64,000 bases of DNA from Bradyrhizobium sp. AZCC 2176 (GCF_036924645.1 NZ_JAZHRX010000001.1:5979501-6043500), one strand, 5' to 3'; numbered from the stretch's first letter, positions 44,809 to 53,732 are shown. Translations and numbers: made by a program. The notes: generated from the sequence alone by a model not told the origin.

Positions 44809-45792
44809 CTATTGCCGCTCGACACGGTTCTTCAACGTACCGATCTTTTCGACTTCGAGCTCGATGGTATCGCCATGCTCGAGGTACCAGCCAAGCTCGA
44901 GCCCGCAGCCATTGCCGACGGTGCCGGATCCGATGAATTCGCCGGGCATCAGGGTCTCGTCCTGGCTGACATGGGCGATGATCTCTTCGAACGAGAATAG
45001 CATGCCTTCGGTCGCGCCCTGCGAGCGCCTCTCGCCGTTGACGCGCGCTTCCATCTTCAATTTGTAGGGATCGCCGATCTCGTCTGGCGTGACGATCCAC
45101 GGCCCCATCACGTTGCCGCCGTCAAAGCTCTTGCCTTTCGCCGGGCCGAGGCGGCCCTCCATTTCGATGCGCTGGGCGTCGCGCGCGGAAAAATCGTTGA
45201 AGATGGTATAGCCGAAGATGTGGTCCCTGGCCTTGGCGGCGGAGATGTTGGCGCCTTTGTTCCTGGTGATGATGCCGAATTCGAGTTCGTAGTCCATCAC
45301 CTGGCTGTAACGCGGCCATTTCACCGTGGTGTTGGTGCCGCGCACGCTGAAACGGTTGGTGATGTAGTAGATCGGTTGCTTGCGGTAGACCTCCGGCAGT
45401 TCGCCGAGCGGCTCGGCCTCGATCCGCGCCAGCTCCGCCATGTCGTTCCTGGCGCGCGCGGCGAGCTTGAGCTGCCCGCGCGGGGCCTGCAGGATGTGCA
45501 GCGGAAACGACATGCCGTCCCGCATCTGCCGCGGCTCTGGAACCGGCGCGAGTATCTCCGCCGTCCCGGTCTTTGCCGACAGCGTCTCGTCCCGGCCGTG
45601 CTTGTCGAACATCTTGGCCGCCTGTTCGAGCGCGCTCTCGCCGGCGTCGATCAACGCCAGCATCGATGCAAAGGCCGGATTGGCGCTTCCGCTCCGGTTA
45701 GCGGCGGCTGCGAGATCGAACAGAAGAGTATCGCCCGTATGCACGATTCCGATCTTTTCCTGTCCGCCGGATTTGAATGTCGCGAGTTTCAC
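44809..45792 (-). CDS. Fumarylacetoacetate-hydrolase-family protein
   Basis: A 327-residue FAH-family enzyme. Metal ligands lie in VMDYELEFGII (Glu residues) and an Asp-containing FNDFSARDAQ near 195. KSFDGGNVMGPWIV and EFIGSGTVGNGCG follow the C-terminal family pattern. Such enzymes hydrolyse or decarboxylate C-C bonds in ring-cleavage products. No ATG lies near the conserved start, so GTG at 45790-45792 (KLATFKSGG) is the likely start. It is divergent from the ABC binding protein gene. Confidence 0.88.
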   Translation of the reverse strand: MKLATFKSGGQEKIGIVHTGDTLLFDLAAAANRSGSANPAFASMLALIDAGESALEQAAKMFDKHGRDETLSAKTGTAEILAPVPEPRQMRDGMSFPLHILQAPRGQLKLAARARNDMAELARIEAEPLGELPEVYRKQPIYYITNRFSVRGTNTTVKWPRYSQVMDYELEFGIITRNKGANISAAKARDHIFGYTIFNDFSARDAQRIEMEGRLGPAKGKSFDGGNVMGPWIVTPDEIGDPYKLKMEARVNGERRSQGATEGMLFSFEEIIAHVSQDETLMPGEFIGSGTVGNGCGLELGWYLEHGDTIELEVEKIGTLKNRVERQ

Positions 45793-45879
45793 TGGATGAC
45801 CCCTTGTTTTCTGCTGGAATATATGATCAAAAAAAATATCGATAAACAAGACAGAAAAATGTGTATTGGGGAGAACACC
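45793..45879. promoter_or_regulatory. Divergent promoter of catabolic genes and ABC operon
   Basis: An 87-base AT-rich divergent region. CTTGTTT (45803-45809) and AAACAAG (45844-45850) are inverted copies, and TTTCTG/CAGAAA next to them extends the symmetry. This could be the binding site of the GntR protein encoded at 46814. Inferred from position only. Confidence 0.35.
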
Positions 45880-46803
45880 GTGAAAAAGGCTCTTGCCGCC
45901 TTGGCGGTCAGCGTGGCGCTGACCGGCACCGCTTTCGCGCAAGCCAAGATCCAGGTCGGCTGCACGGCGACCTCGGACTGCGCCTCTGCGATGGTCGCGA
46001 TCGACGAAGGCATCTTCAAAAAGCACGGGCTCGAGGTCGAGATGACGCCGATCGGCATCAACTCGAATATCCCGGCGGCGATCCTGTCGAACTCGATTCA
46101 GATCGGCGGACCGACCTCGACCGTGTTCCTGCAGGCGGTCGACGGCGGCCTCGATCTCGTCGCCATCGCGGGAGCTACCGTGATGAGCCCGGTGTCGAAC
46201 GGCAACATCACCGCCTTTGTGCGTAACGGCATCACCATCAAGGAACCGAAGGATTTCGTCGGCAAGAAAGTCGGCGCGCCCGGGCTGAACGCATTCCTGC
46301 ACGTGCTGTTCGTGAAATGGCTGGTCGAGAAAGGCGTAGACCCCAAGAGCGTCAATTTCGTCGAGGTCACCTTCCCGACCATGACCGATATCATCAAATC
46401 CGGCGGCGTCGACGCCGTGCTGACCGCCGAACCGTTCGTGAGCAGCATGACCAACGCCGGCCTCGGCTCGGTCGGCGCACGCTACGCGGTCGAGCTGGCA
46501 CGCACCGACCCCATCATCTTCTACGCCGCGTCGCGCGAATGGGCAGACAAGAACGCCGCGGCGATCAAGAAATTCCGTGACGCGATCGCCGAGTCCGCCG
46601 TCATCGTCAACAACGACCGCGAAAAGGCATCGACCTCGATCTCAAAATTCACCAAGCAGCCGATTGAGCTGGTCAAGGCGACGCCGCCGAACCGCTCCGA
46701 ACCGGCGCTGAAGCCCGAGCAGCTCGCCTGGTGGATCGAGGTGATGTCGTCGCAGAAGATGCTGCAATCCAAGCTCGACACCTCGAAGCTGGTCCTCAAG
46801 TAA
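45880..46803 (+). CDS. ABC transporter substrate-binding protein (NMT1/SsuA-like)
   Basis: The 307-residue binding protein has a signal peptide (ALAALAVSVALTGTAFAQ). The NMT1/SsuA-type core has AMVAIDEGIFKKHGLEVEM, IGGPTSTVFLQAVDGG and VGKKVGAPGLNAFLHVLF. A GTG at 45880, preceded by GGGGAGA, is the best start; an upstream ATG (45859, MCIGEN) has weaker support. It feeds the ABC permeases encoded at 48317-49845 and probably delivers the substrate degraded by the divergent hydrolases. The ligand is not predictable. Confidence 0.88.
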   Translation: MKKALAALAVSVALTGTAFAQAKIQVGCTATSDCASAMVAIDEGIFKKHGLEVEMTPIGINSNIPAAILSNSIQIGGPTSTVFLQAVDGGLDLVAIAGATVMSPVSNGNITAFVRNGITIKEPKDFVGKKVGAPGLNAFLHVLFVKWLVEKGVDPKSVNFVEVTFPTMTDIIKSGGVDAVLTAEPFVSSMTNAGLGSVGARYAVELARTDPIIFYAASREWADKNAAAIKKFRDAIAESAVIVNNDREKASTSISKFTKQPIELVKATPPNRSEPALKPEQLAWWIEVMSSQKMLQSKLDTSKLVLK

Positions 46804-46813
46804 GGGATTGCCG

Positions 46814-47512
46814 ATGCCGGCTTCCGAGCGCCAACCGAACCGACCGGTAACCGAGGCCGCCACGCTGAGCGAGCGGGCGGCCATGCTGGTCGAACAGGAC
46901 ATCCTGGCCGGTCTTCTGGCGCCGGGATCGCGGCTCGGCATCGTCGACCTCGTGCAGCGCTACGAGATCGGCGCCACGCCGCTGCGCGAGGGCCTGTCGC
47001 GGCTGATGTCGCGCGGGCTGATCGTGGGCACTGGGCAGCGCGGTTTTCGCGTCGCCGACATCAGCCGTGAGGACCTGCTCGACATCACCACGATGCGTAC
47101 GGCGGTCGAGGTCGAGGCCATCCGGCTGGCCATCGTCCATGGCGACGACGCCTGGGAGGCCGGCATCGTCAGCGCGCTGCACCAGATGCGCCGCCATATC
47201 GAGCGGACCGGCGATCAATTTCGCGAAGGCGCGGAGGATTTCGACCGGCTGCACAAGGGCTTTCATACCGCGTTGTTGGCCGCCTGCGGCTCAAAACGCC
47301 TGCTCGCGTCCCACTCCGATCTCTACGACCAGGCCTACCGCTACCGCCGCGTGATGATGCGCTCGTTCGACAGCGGCAGGAAATTCGTGCGCGCGCATCA
47401 ATTGCTGGCCGATCGGGTGATCGCGCGCGATATTCCCGGCTCGCAGGCGATGCTGACGGCGCATCTGCGCTCGACCCTGGACTTCGTCTATCCCTCAGGC
47501 AGCGAGAGCTGA
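46814..47512 (+). CDS. GntR-family regulator
   Basis: The 232-residue regulator has a winged HTH (residues 20-85: LGIVDLVQRYEIGATPLREGLSRLMSRGL) and an FCD domain with metal-site residues in FHTALLAACGSKRLL. It lies between the binding-protein gene and the ATPase gene of the same operon. It probably controls the hydrolase-ABC module. The ATG at 46814 was chosen over a TTG at 46808. Confidence 0.88.
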   Translation: MPASERQPNRPVTEAATLSERAAMLVEQDILAGLLAPGSRLGIVDLVQRYEIGATPLREGLSRLMSRGLIVGTGQRGFRVADISREDLLDITTMRTAVEVEAIRLAIVHGDDAWEAGIVSALHQMRRHIERTGDQFREGAEDFDRLHKGFHTALLAACGSKRLLASHSDLYDQAYRYRRVMMRSFDSGRKFVRAHQLLADRVIARDIPGSQAMLTAHLRSTLDFVYPSGSES

Positions 47513-47516
47513 CATC

Positions 47517-48320
47517 ATGGCAAGCGCCGCAAAACGCCTCGAAGCCGTCCCCGGCACGCCCGCGCCGCAAATCAGCTTTGACGCGGTCACGCTGCAGCTC
47601 GGCGGCAAGACCATCATCGAACGCCTCAGCCTCGGTGTGCAGCCTGGCGAATTCCTCTGCATCGTCGGCGCCTCCGGTTGCGGCAAGACCACGGCGCTGC
47701 GGCTGGCGGCAGGGCTCTACCAGCCGACCAGCGGCAAGGTGAATTTCGACGGCCAGCCGATGCGCGAGCCGCGCCGCGAGATCGCGATCGTGTTTCAGGA
47801 TTACGGCAAGGCGCTGCTGCCGTGGCGCACCGCGGCCGGCAACGTTTCGCTGGCGCTGGAAGCGGGCGGCATGCCGTCGGCCGAACGCCCAGCCCGCATC
47901 GAGGAATTGCTGCGTACCGTCGGCCTGCCCGGCCACGCCGGCAAATATCCGTCAGAAATGTCCGGCGGCATGCAGCAGCGCCTGCAGATCGCCCGCTGCC
48001 TGGCGCAGGAGCCGAAGACGCTTCTGATGGACGAGCCGTTCGGCGCGCTGGATGCGATGACGCGGCAGGGACTGCAGGACGAGGTGCTGTCGCTGGTGGC
48101 GGCCAGCGGCGCCACCGTGATCTTCGTGACCCACGACCTCGATGAAGCGATCTATCTCGGCGACCGCGTCATCGGCCTGTTGCCGCATCCGGGGCGGATC
48201 GGCATCGAACTGCCGGTCAATTTGCCGCGCCCGCGCGATCAATTGTCGACCCGCGAGCATCCCGAATTCCTGCGGCTGCGGCGGCAATTGTTCGATTTCA
48301 TCAAGGCGAGCGAGCATTGA
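47517..48320 (+). CDS. ABC transporter ATP-binding protein (SsuB/TauB-like)
   Basis: A 267-residue ATPase. Walker A is GASGCGKTT near residue 52, the signature is SGGMQQRLQIARCL near 150, Walker B LLMDEPFGALDAM and the switch His in FVTHDLDEA. The family imports nitrate, sulfonate, taurine or aromatic acids with an NMT1-type binding protein. It is 4 bases downstream of the GntR gene, and its stop overlaps the first permease's TTG start (TTGA). Confidence 0.93.
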   Translation: MASAAKRLEAVPGTPAPQISFDAVTLQLGGKTIIERLSLGVQPGEFLCIVGASGCGKTTALRLAAGLYQPTSGKVNFDGQPMREPRREIAIVFQDYGKALLPWRTAAGNVSLALEAGGMPSAERPARIEELLRTVGLPGHAGKYPSEMSGGMQQRLQIARCLAQEPKTLLMDEPFGALDAMTRQGLQDEVLSLVAASGATVIFVTHDLDEAIYLGDRVIGLLPHPGRIGIELPVNLPRPRDQLSTREHPEFLRLRRQLFDFIKASEH

Positions 48321-49081
48321 CCAGCAATTCCGCCAAGGCGCTGGTGCTGCCGCTCGCCGTGCTGGTGGCGTTCGAAGTGTGGGCGCGCGCGACCCATCTG
48401 CAAAGCGACAGCCTCGCGCCGCCGAGCGAAATCGTCACGGCGCTTGCCGGCGCCTTCGCCGATTTCTCGATCCTGGCGGCGACGCGCGATACGCTGTTCT
48501 CGGCGTTCACGGGCCTCGCCATCGGCACCCTTATTGGCCTGGCGTTCGGCATCGCCTTCGGAATTTCTGATACAATCAACCGCCTGATGGAAGTGACCGT
48601 CGAGGCGATCCGCCCGATCCCCTCGATCGCGCTGTTGCCGATCGCGCTGATCGCGCTCGGCTTCGGCTACCGCATGGAAATCGTGATCGTGGCGTTCGCC
48701 TGCGTCTGGCCGATTCTGATCCTCTCGCGCGCCGCCGTGCGCAGCATCGAGCCGCGGCTGATGGAGGTGTCGCGCGCGCTACGCTTACCGCCGGCGCAGC
48801 GGGTCTGGAAGATCATCATCCCGGCGGCGCTGCCGCGGATCTTCGTCGCCTTTCGGCTGTCGGCCGGCATCGCGCTGATCGTCGCCGTGACCGTTGAAAT
48901 CGCGATCAATCCGCTCGGCCTCGGCGCCGGTATCATGCTGGCGCAGCAGGCGCTGCGCCCTGACCTGATGCTGGCCTATCTGGTCTGGATCGGCGCCATC
49001 GGCTACGCGCTGAATGTCCTGCTGGTCGTGGCCCAGCGCCGCCTGTTCGGCCGCGCCGCCCTGAGCGGAGACAGCCCATGA
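48317..49081 (+). CDS. ABC transporter permease 1 (BPD_transp_1)
   Basis: The 254-residue permease has about six membrane segments. An EAA-like cytoplasmic loop (EVSRALRLPPAQRVWKIIIPAALPRIF) lies near residue 155. It pairs with a second permease downstream. TTG at 48317-48319 overlaps the ATPase stop, giving translational coupling. No ATG is available at the family start. Confidence 0.87.
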   Translation: MTSNSAKALVLPLAVLVAFEVWARATHLQSDSLAPPSEIVTALAGAFADFSILAATRDTLFSAFTGLAIGTLIGLAFGIAFGISDTINRLMEVTVEAIRPIPSIALLPIALIALGFGYRMEIVIVAFACVWPILILSRAAVRSIEPRLMEVSRALRLPPAQRVWKIIIPAALPRIFVAFRLSAGIALIVAVTVEIAINPLGLGAGIMLAQQALRPDLMLAYLVWIGAIGYALNVLLVVAQRRLFGRAALSGDSP

Positions 49082-49845
49082 ACCGCACAGCGATCATCTG
49101 GCGCGTGGCAAGCTTTGCGATAGCAGCCGGCTTCATCGCGCTCTGGCAACTGACCGCCAATTTGAAACTGGTCTCGCCGGTGTTCCTGCCGGGACCGGAC
49201 CGCGCATGGGCCTCGCTGATGCGCGGATTTGCCTCGGGCGATCTCTGGAGCAAGCTCGCCGGCACGCTCGAGCATATGGCCTATGGCTGGCTCGCTGCTT
49301 CCATCGCCGGCATCGCCATCGGCGCGATCATCGGTTCGTCGCGCACGATGCGGACCTATGTCGCGCCCTCGCTGGAGTTTTTACGGCCGCTGCCGGTCTC
49401 GGCGATCATTCCGGTCGCGATCGCCATGCTCGGATTGACTCAGGCGATGGCGCTGTTCGTGATCGCCTTCGGCGCAATCTGGCCGATCATGCTGGCGACC
49501 ATCCACGGTTTTGCGGCCGTCGAGCCTCGGCTCTACGAGGTGGCGCGGTCGCTGCAGATGTCGCGCCTCGCCGTGATCTTCAAGATTGCACTGCCTTCCG
49601 CCAGTCCCGACATTCTCTCCGGCATGCGGCTCAGCCTGACGGTGGCGCTGATCCTGTCGGTGGTCTGCGAAATTCTGGCCGGCCTCGACGGGCTCGGCCA
49701 CTGGGTTCTGCTGTCGGCCCGCGCGTTCCGCTCCGCCGACCTGTTCGCCGGTGTCATCCTGCTCGGCGTGACCGGCTATGTGACGTCGGTGGCGATGTCG
49801 CTGGCGGAACACCGGCTGCTGGCGTGGCAGGCGGCGCAGCGCTGA
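49078..49845 (+). CDS. ABC transporter permease 2 (BPD_transp_1)
   Basis: The 255-residue permease has about six membrane segments and an EAA-like loop (EVARSLQMSRLAVIFKIALPSASPDIL). Its ATG overlaps the stop of permease 1. It shares little sequence with its partner outside the loop, so the two probably form a heterodimeric channel. This is the last gene of the operon. Confidence 0.88.
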   Translation: MNRTAIIWRVASFAIAAGFIALWQLTANLKLVSPVFLPGPDRAWASLMRGFASGDLWSKLAGTLEHMAYGWLAASIAGIAIGAIIGSSRTMRTYVAPSLEFLRPLPVSAIIPVAIAMLGLTQAMALFVIAFGAIWPIMLATIHGFAAVEPRLYEVARSLQMSRLAVIFKIALPSASPDILSGMRLSLTVALILSVVCEILAGLDGLGHWVLLSARAFRSADLFAGVILLGVTGYVTSVAMSLAEHRLLAWQAAQR

Positions 49846-49853
49846 CGTGGCGC

Positions 49854-50135
49854 TTACGGCTGCGAAGCATTCTCCGACATGCCTTCCGGCATCCGTTCAA
49901 GCCAGGCGGAGTTCTTCCTTGTCCTGACCACGTCCCTGCGAACGCGCCCCATCCACCGCCAGGCAGCCTTGAGGCTGAAGGTAATGAGCACCTCATGGTG
50001 CCGCATCCCCTTGCCGCCCTTGACCAGCCCGAGATCGCGGATGACGCAGTACGTCCCGCTGCTCATGCGGGCGAACTTCGCACCTTGGAAATGATTGCGC
50101 ACACGCGACAACAACATGCGTGCAGCATGCACCAC
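49854..50135 (-). CDS. Hypothetical basic protein (uncertain)
   Basis: An open frame of up to 93 residues, rich in Arg, Gly and Met, with segments GKGMRHHEVLITFSLKAAWRWMGRV. It has no recognised family. No good Shine-Dalgarno precedes the GTG at 50135 or the ATG at 50117. It follows a small gene with an excellent Shine-Dalgarno and may be a continuation or remnant of that unit. Confidence 0.3.
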   Translation of the reverse strand: MVHAARMLLSRVRNHFQGAKFARMSSGTYCVIRDLGLVKGGKGMRHHEVLITFSLKAAWRWMGRVRRDVVRTRKNSAWLERMPEGMSENASQP

Positions 50136-50194
50136 GCGTCGATTCCGTCAACCTTGACGGCCGCCGAATCAACCGCACCGACGTGCGAAAGCCG

Positions 50195-50419
50195 TCAAAG
50201 CGTTGCGTTGTTGCCGCGCCCGCCGAGGCGATGCACCTGACCGGTTGGAACCCGCACGCGGCTCAACACTTCCCGACGATCGCTCAGCCGCGTGCTCGGT
50301 GGCTCGCGCTGCGCAAAGCATTCAAGAATCTGGATACGGATTTCCTCCGCGAGCGGACCCTCGACCCGGCGCATGCGATTCCAGAGCCGGATGATTTCTC
50401 GTTGCTTCTCGACATCCAT
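50195..50419 (-). CDS. Small hypothetical protein with strong ribosome-binding site
   Basis: The 74-residue product begins MDVEKQREIIRLWNRMRR and has a helical N-terminal half, then an Arg-rich tail. An almost perfect Shine-Dalgarno GGAGGTGA lies five bases upstream of the ATG, which strongly supports expression. Family unknown. Confidence 0.6.
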   Translation of the reverse strand: MDVEKQREIIRLWNRMRRVEGPLAEEIRIQILECFAQREPPSTRLSDRREVLSRVRVPTGQVHRLGGRGNNATL

Positions 50420-50491
50420 TGGTCACCTCCGAAGAACGACCAAAGAGAACATAACAAGAACGACATGGCAAGCGTTAAAGTTGCAACTTCG

Positions 50492-51079
50492 CTAGAAGCA
50501 GATGCTGAGAATCTTCAATCGGCAGGCCTCAGCCGCGCGCGATTTGGGCTTCGCAGCGTTTGCCTGCTTTGATTCCTTCGGCAAACTCTTTGGCGAACCC
50601 TTCGGCTTCTTGGGACGCTCATAGTCGCCTGCGATCACCATGGCCCAGTACGTACGACCGGTTTTGCCGCTTTTGACGCTGGCAACACCGACGCGCGTGG
50701 CGCCGGGCAGCAGGAGGTTTTTTCGGTGCCCTGACGAATTGATCCACTGGTCGAGGGTCTTGGGAAAACCGTCATAGCCGTACGCAATGTTCTCTGCGGC
50801 TCGGCCGGCGCCTGCCGGACTGACACGCGAATTGAATCGGCCGAGGACATCGTGATCCAGTACGTCCTTTGCGGCCATCGCCTGGGCTTGATCGTGTGCA
50901 ATCCGTGTGAGGGTTGCATCCAGGGTTACCCGCTTCTCCCCGTGCTTTAGCCGAAAGTCAGAAATCATCTGCGCGGGGTTGGCCGCGGCCGTCCGGCCCA
51001 GGACCGCAATGGCAAAACAAAGCGCCAGCCCCAGCAGCAGAGCCTGCCGCGCCAGAATGACTAACTTCCTACCCGTCAC
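50492..51079 (-). CDS. CAP/SCP-domain secreted protein
   Basis: A 195-residue protein: signal peptide (ALLLGLALCFAIAVLGRTAAA) and a CAP domain with the family landmarks RIAHDQAQAMAAKDVLDHD, AAENIAYGYDG and SSGHRKNLLLPGATRVGVAS, including the conserved His and Glu. A Lys/Pro/Ser-rich tail follows (RPKKPKGSPKSLPKE). The GTG at 51079, with AGGGGA about 7 bases upstream, is the best start; the frame reaches 51145. Bacterial CAP proteins are secreted, with uncertain roles in the envelope. Confidence 0.85.
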   Translation of the reverse strand: MTGRKLVILARQALLLGLALCFAIAVLGRTAAANPAQMISDFRLKHGEKRVTLDATLTRIAHDQAQAMAAKDVLDHDVLGRFNSRVSPAGAGRAAENIAYGYDGFPKTLDQWINSSGHRKNLLLPGATRVGVASVKSGKTGRTYWAMVIAGDYERPKKPKGSPKSLPKESKQANAAKPKSRAAEACRLKILSICF

Positions 51080-51159
51080 AAGTTTTCCCCTGCCCGTCCC
51101 AATTGGGATCGCTGGGACGGATTCAATCCGAAAAAGACGCAGCAAGTCATTGATTTTAT

Positions 51160-51236
51160 TGGTCGGGGCAGCTGGATTCGAACCAACGACCTGCAGTACC
51201 CAAAACTGCCGCGCTACCAGGCTGCGCTATACCCCG
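51160..51236 (-). tRNA. tRNA-Pro (anticodon UGG)
   Basis: A cloverleaf of 77 bases with encoded CCA. The acceptor CGGGGTA pairs with TGCCCCG (one G-T wobble). The anticodon stem GCAGT/ACTGC encloses loop TTTTGGG-T with anticodon TGG. The T arm contains GTTCGAATC. It reads CCA/CCG codons. Confidence 0.95.
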
Positions 51237-51299
51237 ATCTGTGTTGGGAAATCCGTCGATACACGCTTAAATCCCCGCCATCAAGGCGATCTGAAAGGT

Positions 51300-51806
51300 T
51301 CAGCGCTTGTTGAACAGCGGGTGTGCCACCCGGTCGCCCGGCTGAATGCCATATTTTTTCGCCGTGCCGGCGACCACTTCCAGCACGCCCTTGGCGAGCC
51401 CTCCGGAGGAGATGATCTTGGTGGAGAGCGGCTCGGTATTTTCGGCGATCCGCAGGATGCGGCCATCGGCGCGGATGAAGATCATGTCGAGCGAGATGTA
51501 GGTGTTCTTCATCCACATCGAGATCTGCTGCTCCGGCGAGAAATCGAACAGCATGCCTTTGCCGTCCGGCAGCTCCTTCCGGTACATCAGCCCCTGGGTC
51601 TTCTCCTCCTCCGTCGTCGCCATCTCGACCGAGAACACCTGCACGCCTGACTTGGTAGCGATCTCGAGCGGCTGGAAGCTCGCGGCCCTCGCAGGCGGAT
51701 TGGCGCAGAGGATGACGAGCACGGCGGATGCCGCCAACGACGTCACCACGCGGCCGCCGATACGAAGCCGCGCAACCATCAAAGCAAAATTCATCAAAGC
51801 ACTCAC
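51300..51806 (-). CDS. DUF192 secreted protein
   Basis: A 168-residue protein: signal peptide (SLAASAVLVILCANPPARAA) and a DUF192 domain with TTEEEKTQGLMYRKELPDGKGMLF, MWMKNTYISLDMIFI and the family GLAKGVLEVVAGTA block. Function unknown. It lies between tRNA-Pro and the cold-shock gene. ATG at 51806 or 51794. Confidence 0.9.
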   Translation of the reverse strand: MSALMNFALMVARLRIGGRVVTSLAASAVLVILCANPPARAASFQPLEIATKSGVQVFSVEMATTEEEKTQGLMYRKELPDGKGMLFDFSPEQQISMWMKNTYISLDMIFIRADGRILRIAENTEPLSTKIISSGGLAKGVLEVVAGTAKKYGIQPGDRVAHPLFNKR

Positions 51807-51921
51807 GCCGGATATTTGGGAATTGCCGGGGAACCCTAACCTGACGATTGCGGCAAATGCCAGAGGCCGCCGCGCGGGTGCGCGGCGTCCGGCTCACGTT
51901 TGCGTCAGCAGCGCAGCAGGG

Positions 51922-52587
51922 TTAGTGCGACGACAGCGCCGACGGGCCGGTCTCGGGATGGATCTCGGCCGCCATCATGCCCTTGGAGCCGGGCCCGAAC
52001 CGCACCAGTACGTACTGGCCCGGCCGCAACTCGGTCATGCCGAAGCGGCGCAGCGTTTCCATGTGCACGAAAATGTCGGGCGTGCCCTCGCCGCAGGTCA
52101 GGAAACCGAAACCGCGCAGCCGGTTGAACCACTTGACCTGGGCCCGCTCCAGCCCGCTGGTCGGCGTGACGCTGACATGGGTGCGGGGTGGCAGCATCTG
52201 CGCCGGATGGATCGCGGTGGACTCATCCATCGAAACGATCCGGAACGCCTGATAGCCCTTGGCGCGCTGCACGCACTCGACCACCAGCCGCGCGCCTTCA
52301 TAGGCGGTCTGATAGCCATCGCGCCTGAGCACGGTGACGTGCAGCAGCACGTCAGGCCAGCCATTGTCCGGAACGATGAAGCCGTAGCCCTTCGAAGCGT
52401 CGAACCATTTGATGACGCCGGATATTTCGACAAGGTTGGCTGCGGCATCGCCGAGCCCCGACAGCGCATCCACTGCCGGATCGCGCTGCGAGCCGGCTGC
52501 GTATTCATCTGGCCCAAGTCTGTTTTGCCCTGTCCCGCCTGACGGCGGCCCCCCGAGCTTCTTGGACCCAAATTCGTCCGACCCCAT
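51922..52587 (-). CDS. Double cold-shock-domain protein
   Basis: A 221-residue protein with two cold-shock domains. The first (about 58-125) has VIKWFDASKGYGFIVPD and DVLLHVTVL. The second (about 150-212) has VKWFNRLRGFGFLTCG and DIFVHMETLRRFGM. Both retain the aromatic RNP1 and RNP2 residues for single-stranded nucleic acid binding. The N-terminal 50 residues are a disordered Gly/Pro/Ser-rich lead. The ATG at 52587 (GSDEFG) is the likely start. Confidence 0.9.
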   Translation of the reverse strand: MGSDEFGSKKLGGPPSGGTGQNRLGPDEYAAGSQRDPAVDALSGLGDAAANLVEISGVIKWFDASKGYGFIVPDNGWPDVLLHVTVLRRDGYQTAYEGARLVVECVQRAKGYQAFRIVSMDESTAIHPAQMLPPRTHVSVTPTSGLERAQVKWFNRLRGFGFLTCGEGTPDIFVHMETLRRFGMTELRPGQYVLVRFGPGSKGMMAAEIHPETGPSALSSH

Positions 52588-52787
52588 GACCCCGGACCTC
52601 ACACATTCAAAAAGCGGTCCGCTGTCGCCGCGGCGGACCGGAACACGCGCCCTACCATGACCATCATGATAACGCAGCGCGAATCTCTCGAATCAAAAGA
52701 TAACACTCCCGACTGCCGCGCATAGCTAAAAAAAACAAAATTGCGGGGGCTATGAACAGGCTTGCACAGCCGCGAATCAATTGGAGA

Positions 52788-53549
52788 TCAATTGCCTACA
52801 AACGGTCCGAGCGCTTCCCCGATGTCGAAACGGATCACCAGATCGGCGACGTCATCCTGTTCCGTCGGCTCATTGTTGATGATGACGAGCTTGGCACCGC
52901 AGTTCTTGGCCATCAGCGGAAAACCTGCGGCAGGCCAAACGACTAGCGACGATCCGATCGCCAGGAACAGGTCGCATTGCTGGGCCAGTTCGGTGGCCCG
53001 GCGCATCGCGTCTTCCGGCATCGACTGTCCGAACGAGATCGTCGCAGTCTTCACCGGCTCCTCGCAGATGGTGCAGTCGGGCGCGCTGCCGGTTTCTTCG
53101 AAACGCACTTTTACCCAAGGAAGATCATAGGCATGTCCGCAGCCGATGCAGCGGGCATAGGTGGTGTTGCCATGGAGTTCGACGACGTCGCAAGCCTTGA
53201 AGCCTGACGCTTGATGCAAATTGTCGATGTTCTGGGTAATGATCGCAGGCGTCTTGCCGGCCCTGTAGAGCGAGGCCAGCGCGCGATGCCCGCGGCCGGG
53301 CTTCGCCGCTGCAAAGGTCTCTTCCATCGCAAAGCGCCGCCGCCAGGCCTCGGCCCGCGCGTCGGCGCTCGAGACGAATTCGTCGAACGCGATCGGGCGG
53401 TTACGGGTCCACAGGCCGCCCGGCGAGCGGAAATCCGGAATGCCGCATTCGGTGGAAATGCCGGCTCCGGTAAAGGGAACGATACACGCCGCTTCGGCGA
53501 TCATATTGCCGAGCTGCTCGACGCCGCTGCGCAAATCCTTGGCGATCAC
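52788..53549 (-). CDS. cobB: Sir2-family NAD-dependent deacylase
   Basis: A 253-residue sirtuin. NAD-binding motifs are GAGISTECGIPDFRSPGG near residue 26 and QNIDNLHQASG near 108, and the catalytic His is in ELHGNT near 125. Four Cys in CIGCG and CTICEEP form the zinc site. Deacylation of acetyl- or succinyl-lysine is expected. The start is GTG (53547-53549). Confidence 0.93.
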   Translation of the reverse strand: MIAKDLRSGVEQLGNMIAEAACIVPFTGAGISTECGIPDFRSPGGLWTRNRPIAFDEFVSSADARAEAWRRRFAMEETFAAAKPGRGHRALASLYRAGKTPAIITQNIDNLHQASGFKACDVVELHGNTTYARCIGCGHAYDLPWVKVRFEETGSAPDCTICEEPVKTATISFGQSMPEDAMRRATELAQQCDLFLAIGSSLVVWPAAGFPLMAKNCGAKLVIINNEPTEQDDVADLVIRFDIGEALGPFVGN

Positions 53550-53682
53550 CGCTGATGTTTCCGAATTGTGGGGCCGTGCCGATTATAGCACGGCCGTTCG
53601 GATTGCCAGATCGATGCGCCCTGCCCGGCCGCGCCGCACGGGCCTCGTCAAAGCCCCTTTATCAAGCGGCCTTATACCGACG

Positions 53683-53732
53683 CTGCTTCTTCACGCTGCT
53701 TTGATCATGCTGCCTTGATCACGCTGCCTTGG
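53683..53732. repeat. Tandem array of about 14-bp units
   Basis: Units of the type CTGCYTTGATCAYG follow each other: 53683-53695 (degenerate, CTGCTTCTTCACG), 53696-53709, 53710-53723 and a partial one from 53724. They overlap the 3' end of the broken H-NS-like gene, whose stop codon lies inside one unit. Confidence 0.75.

Noticed and set aside
53683..53732. Possible CRISPR array or iterons of an origin
   Set aside because: Adjacent units with no spacers, located within the end of a decayed gene. No Rep gene in view.
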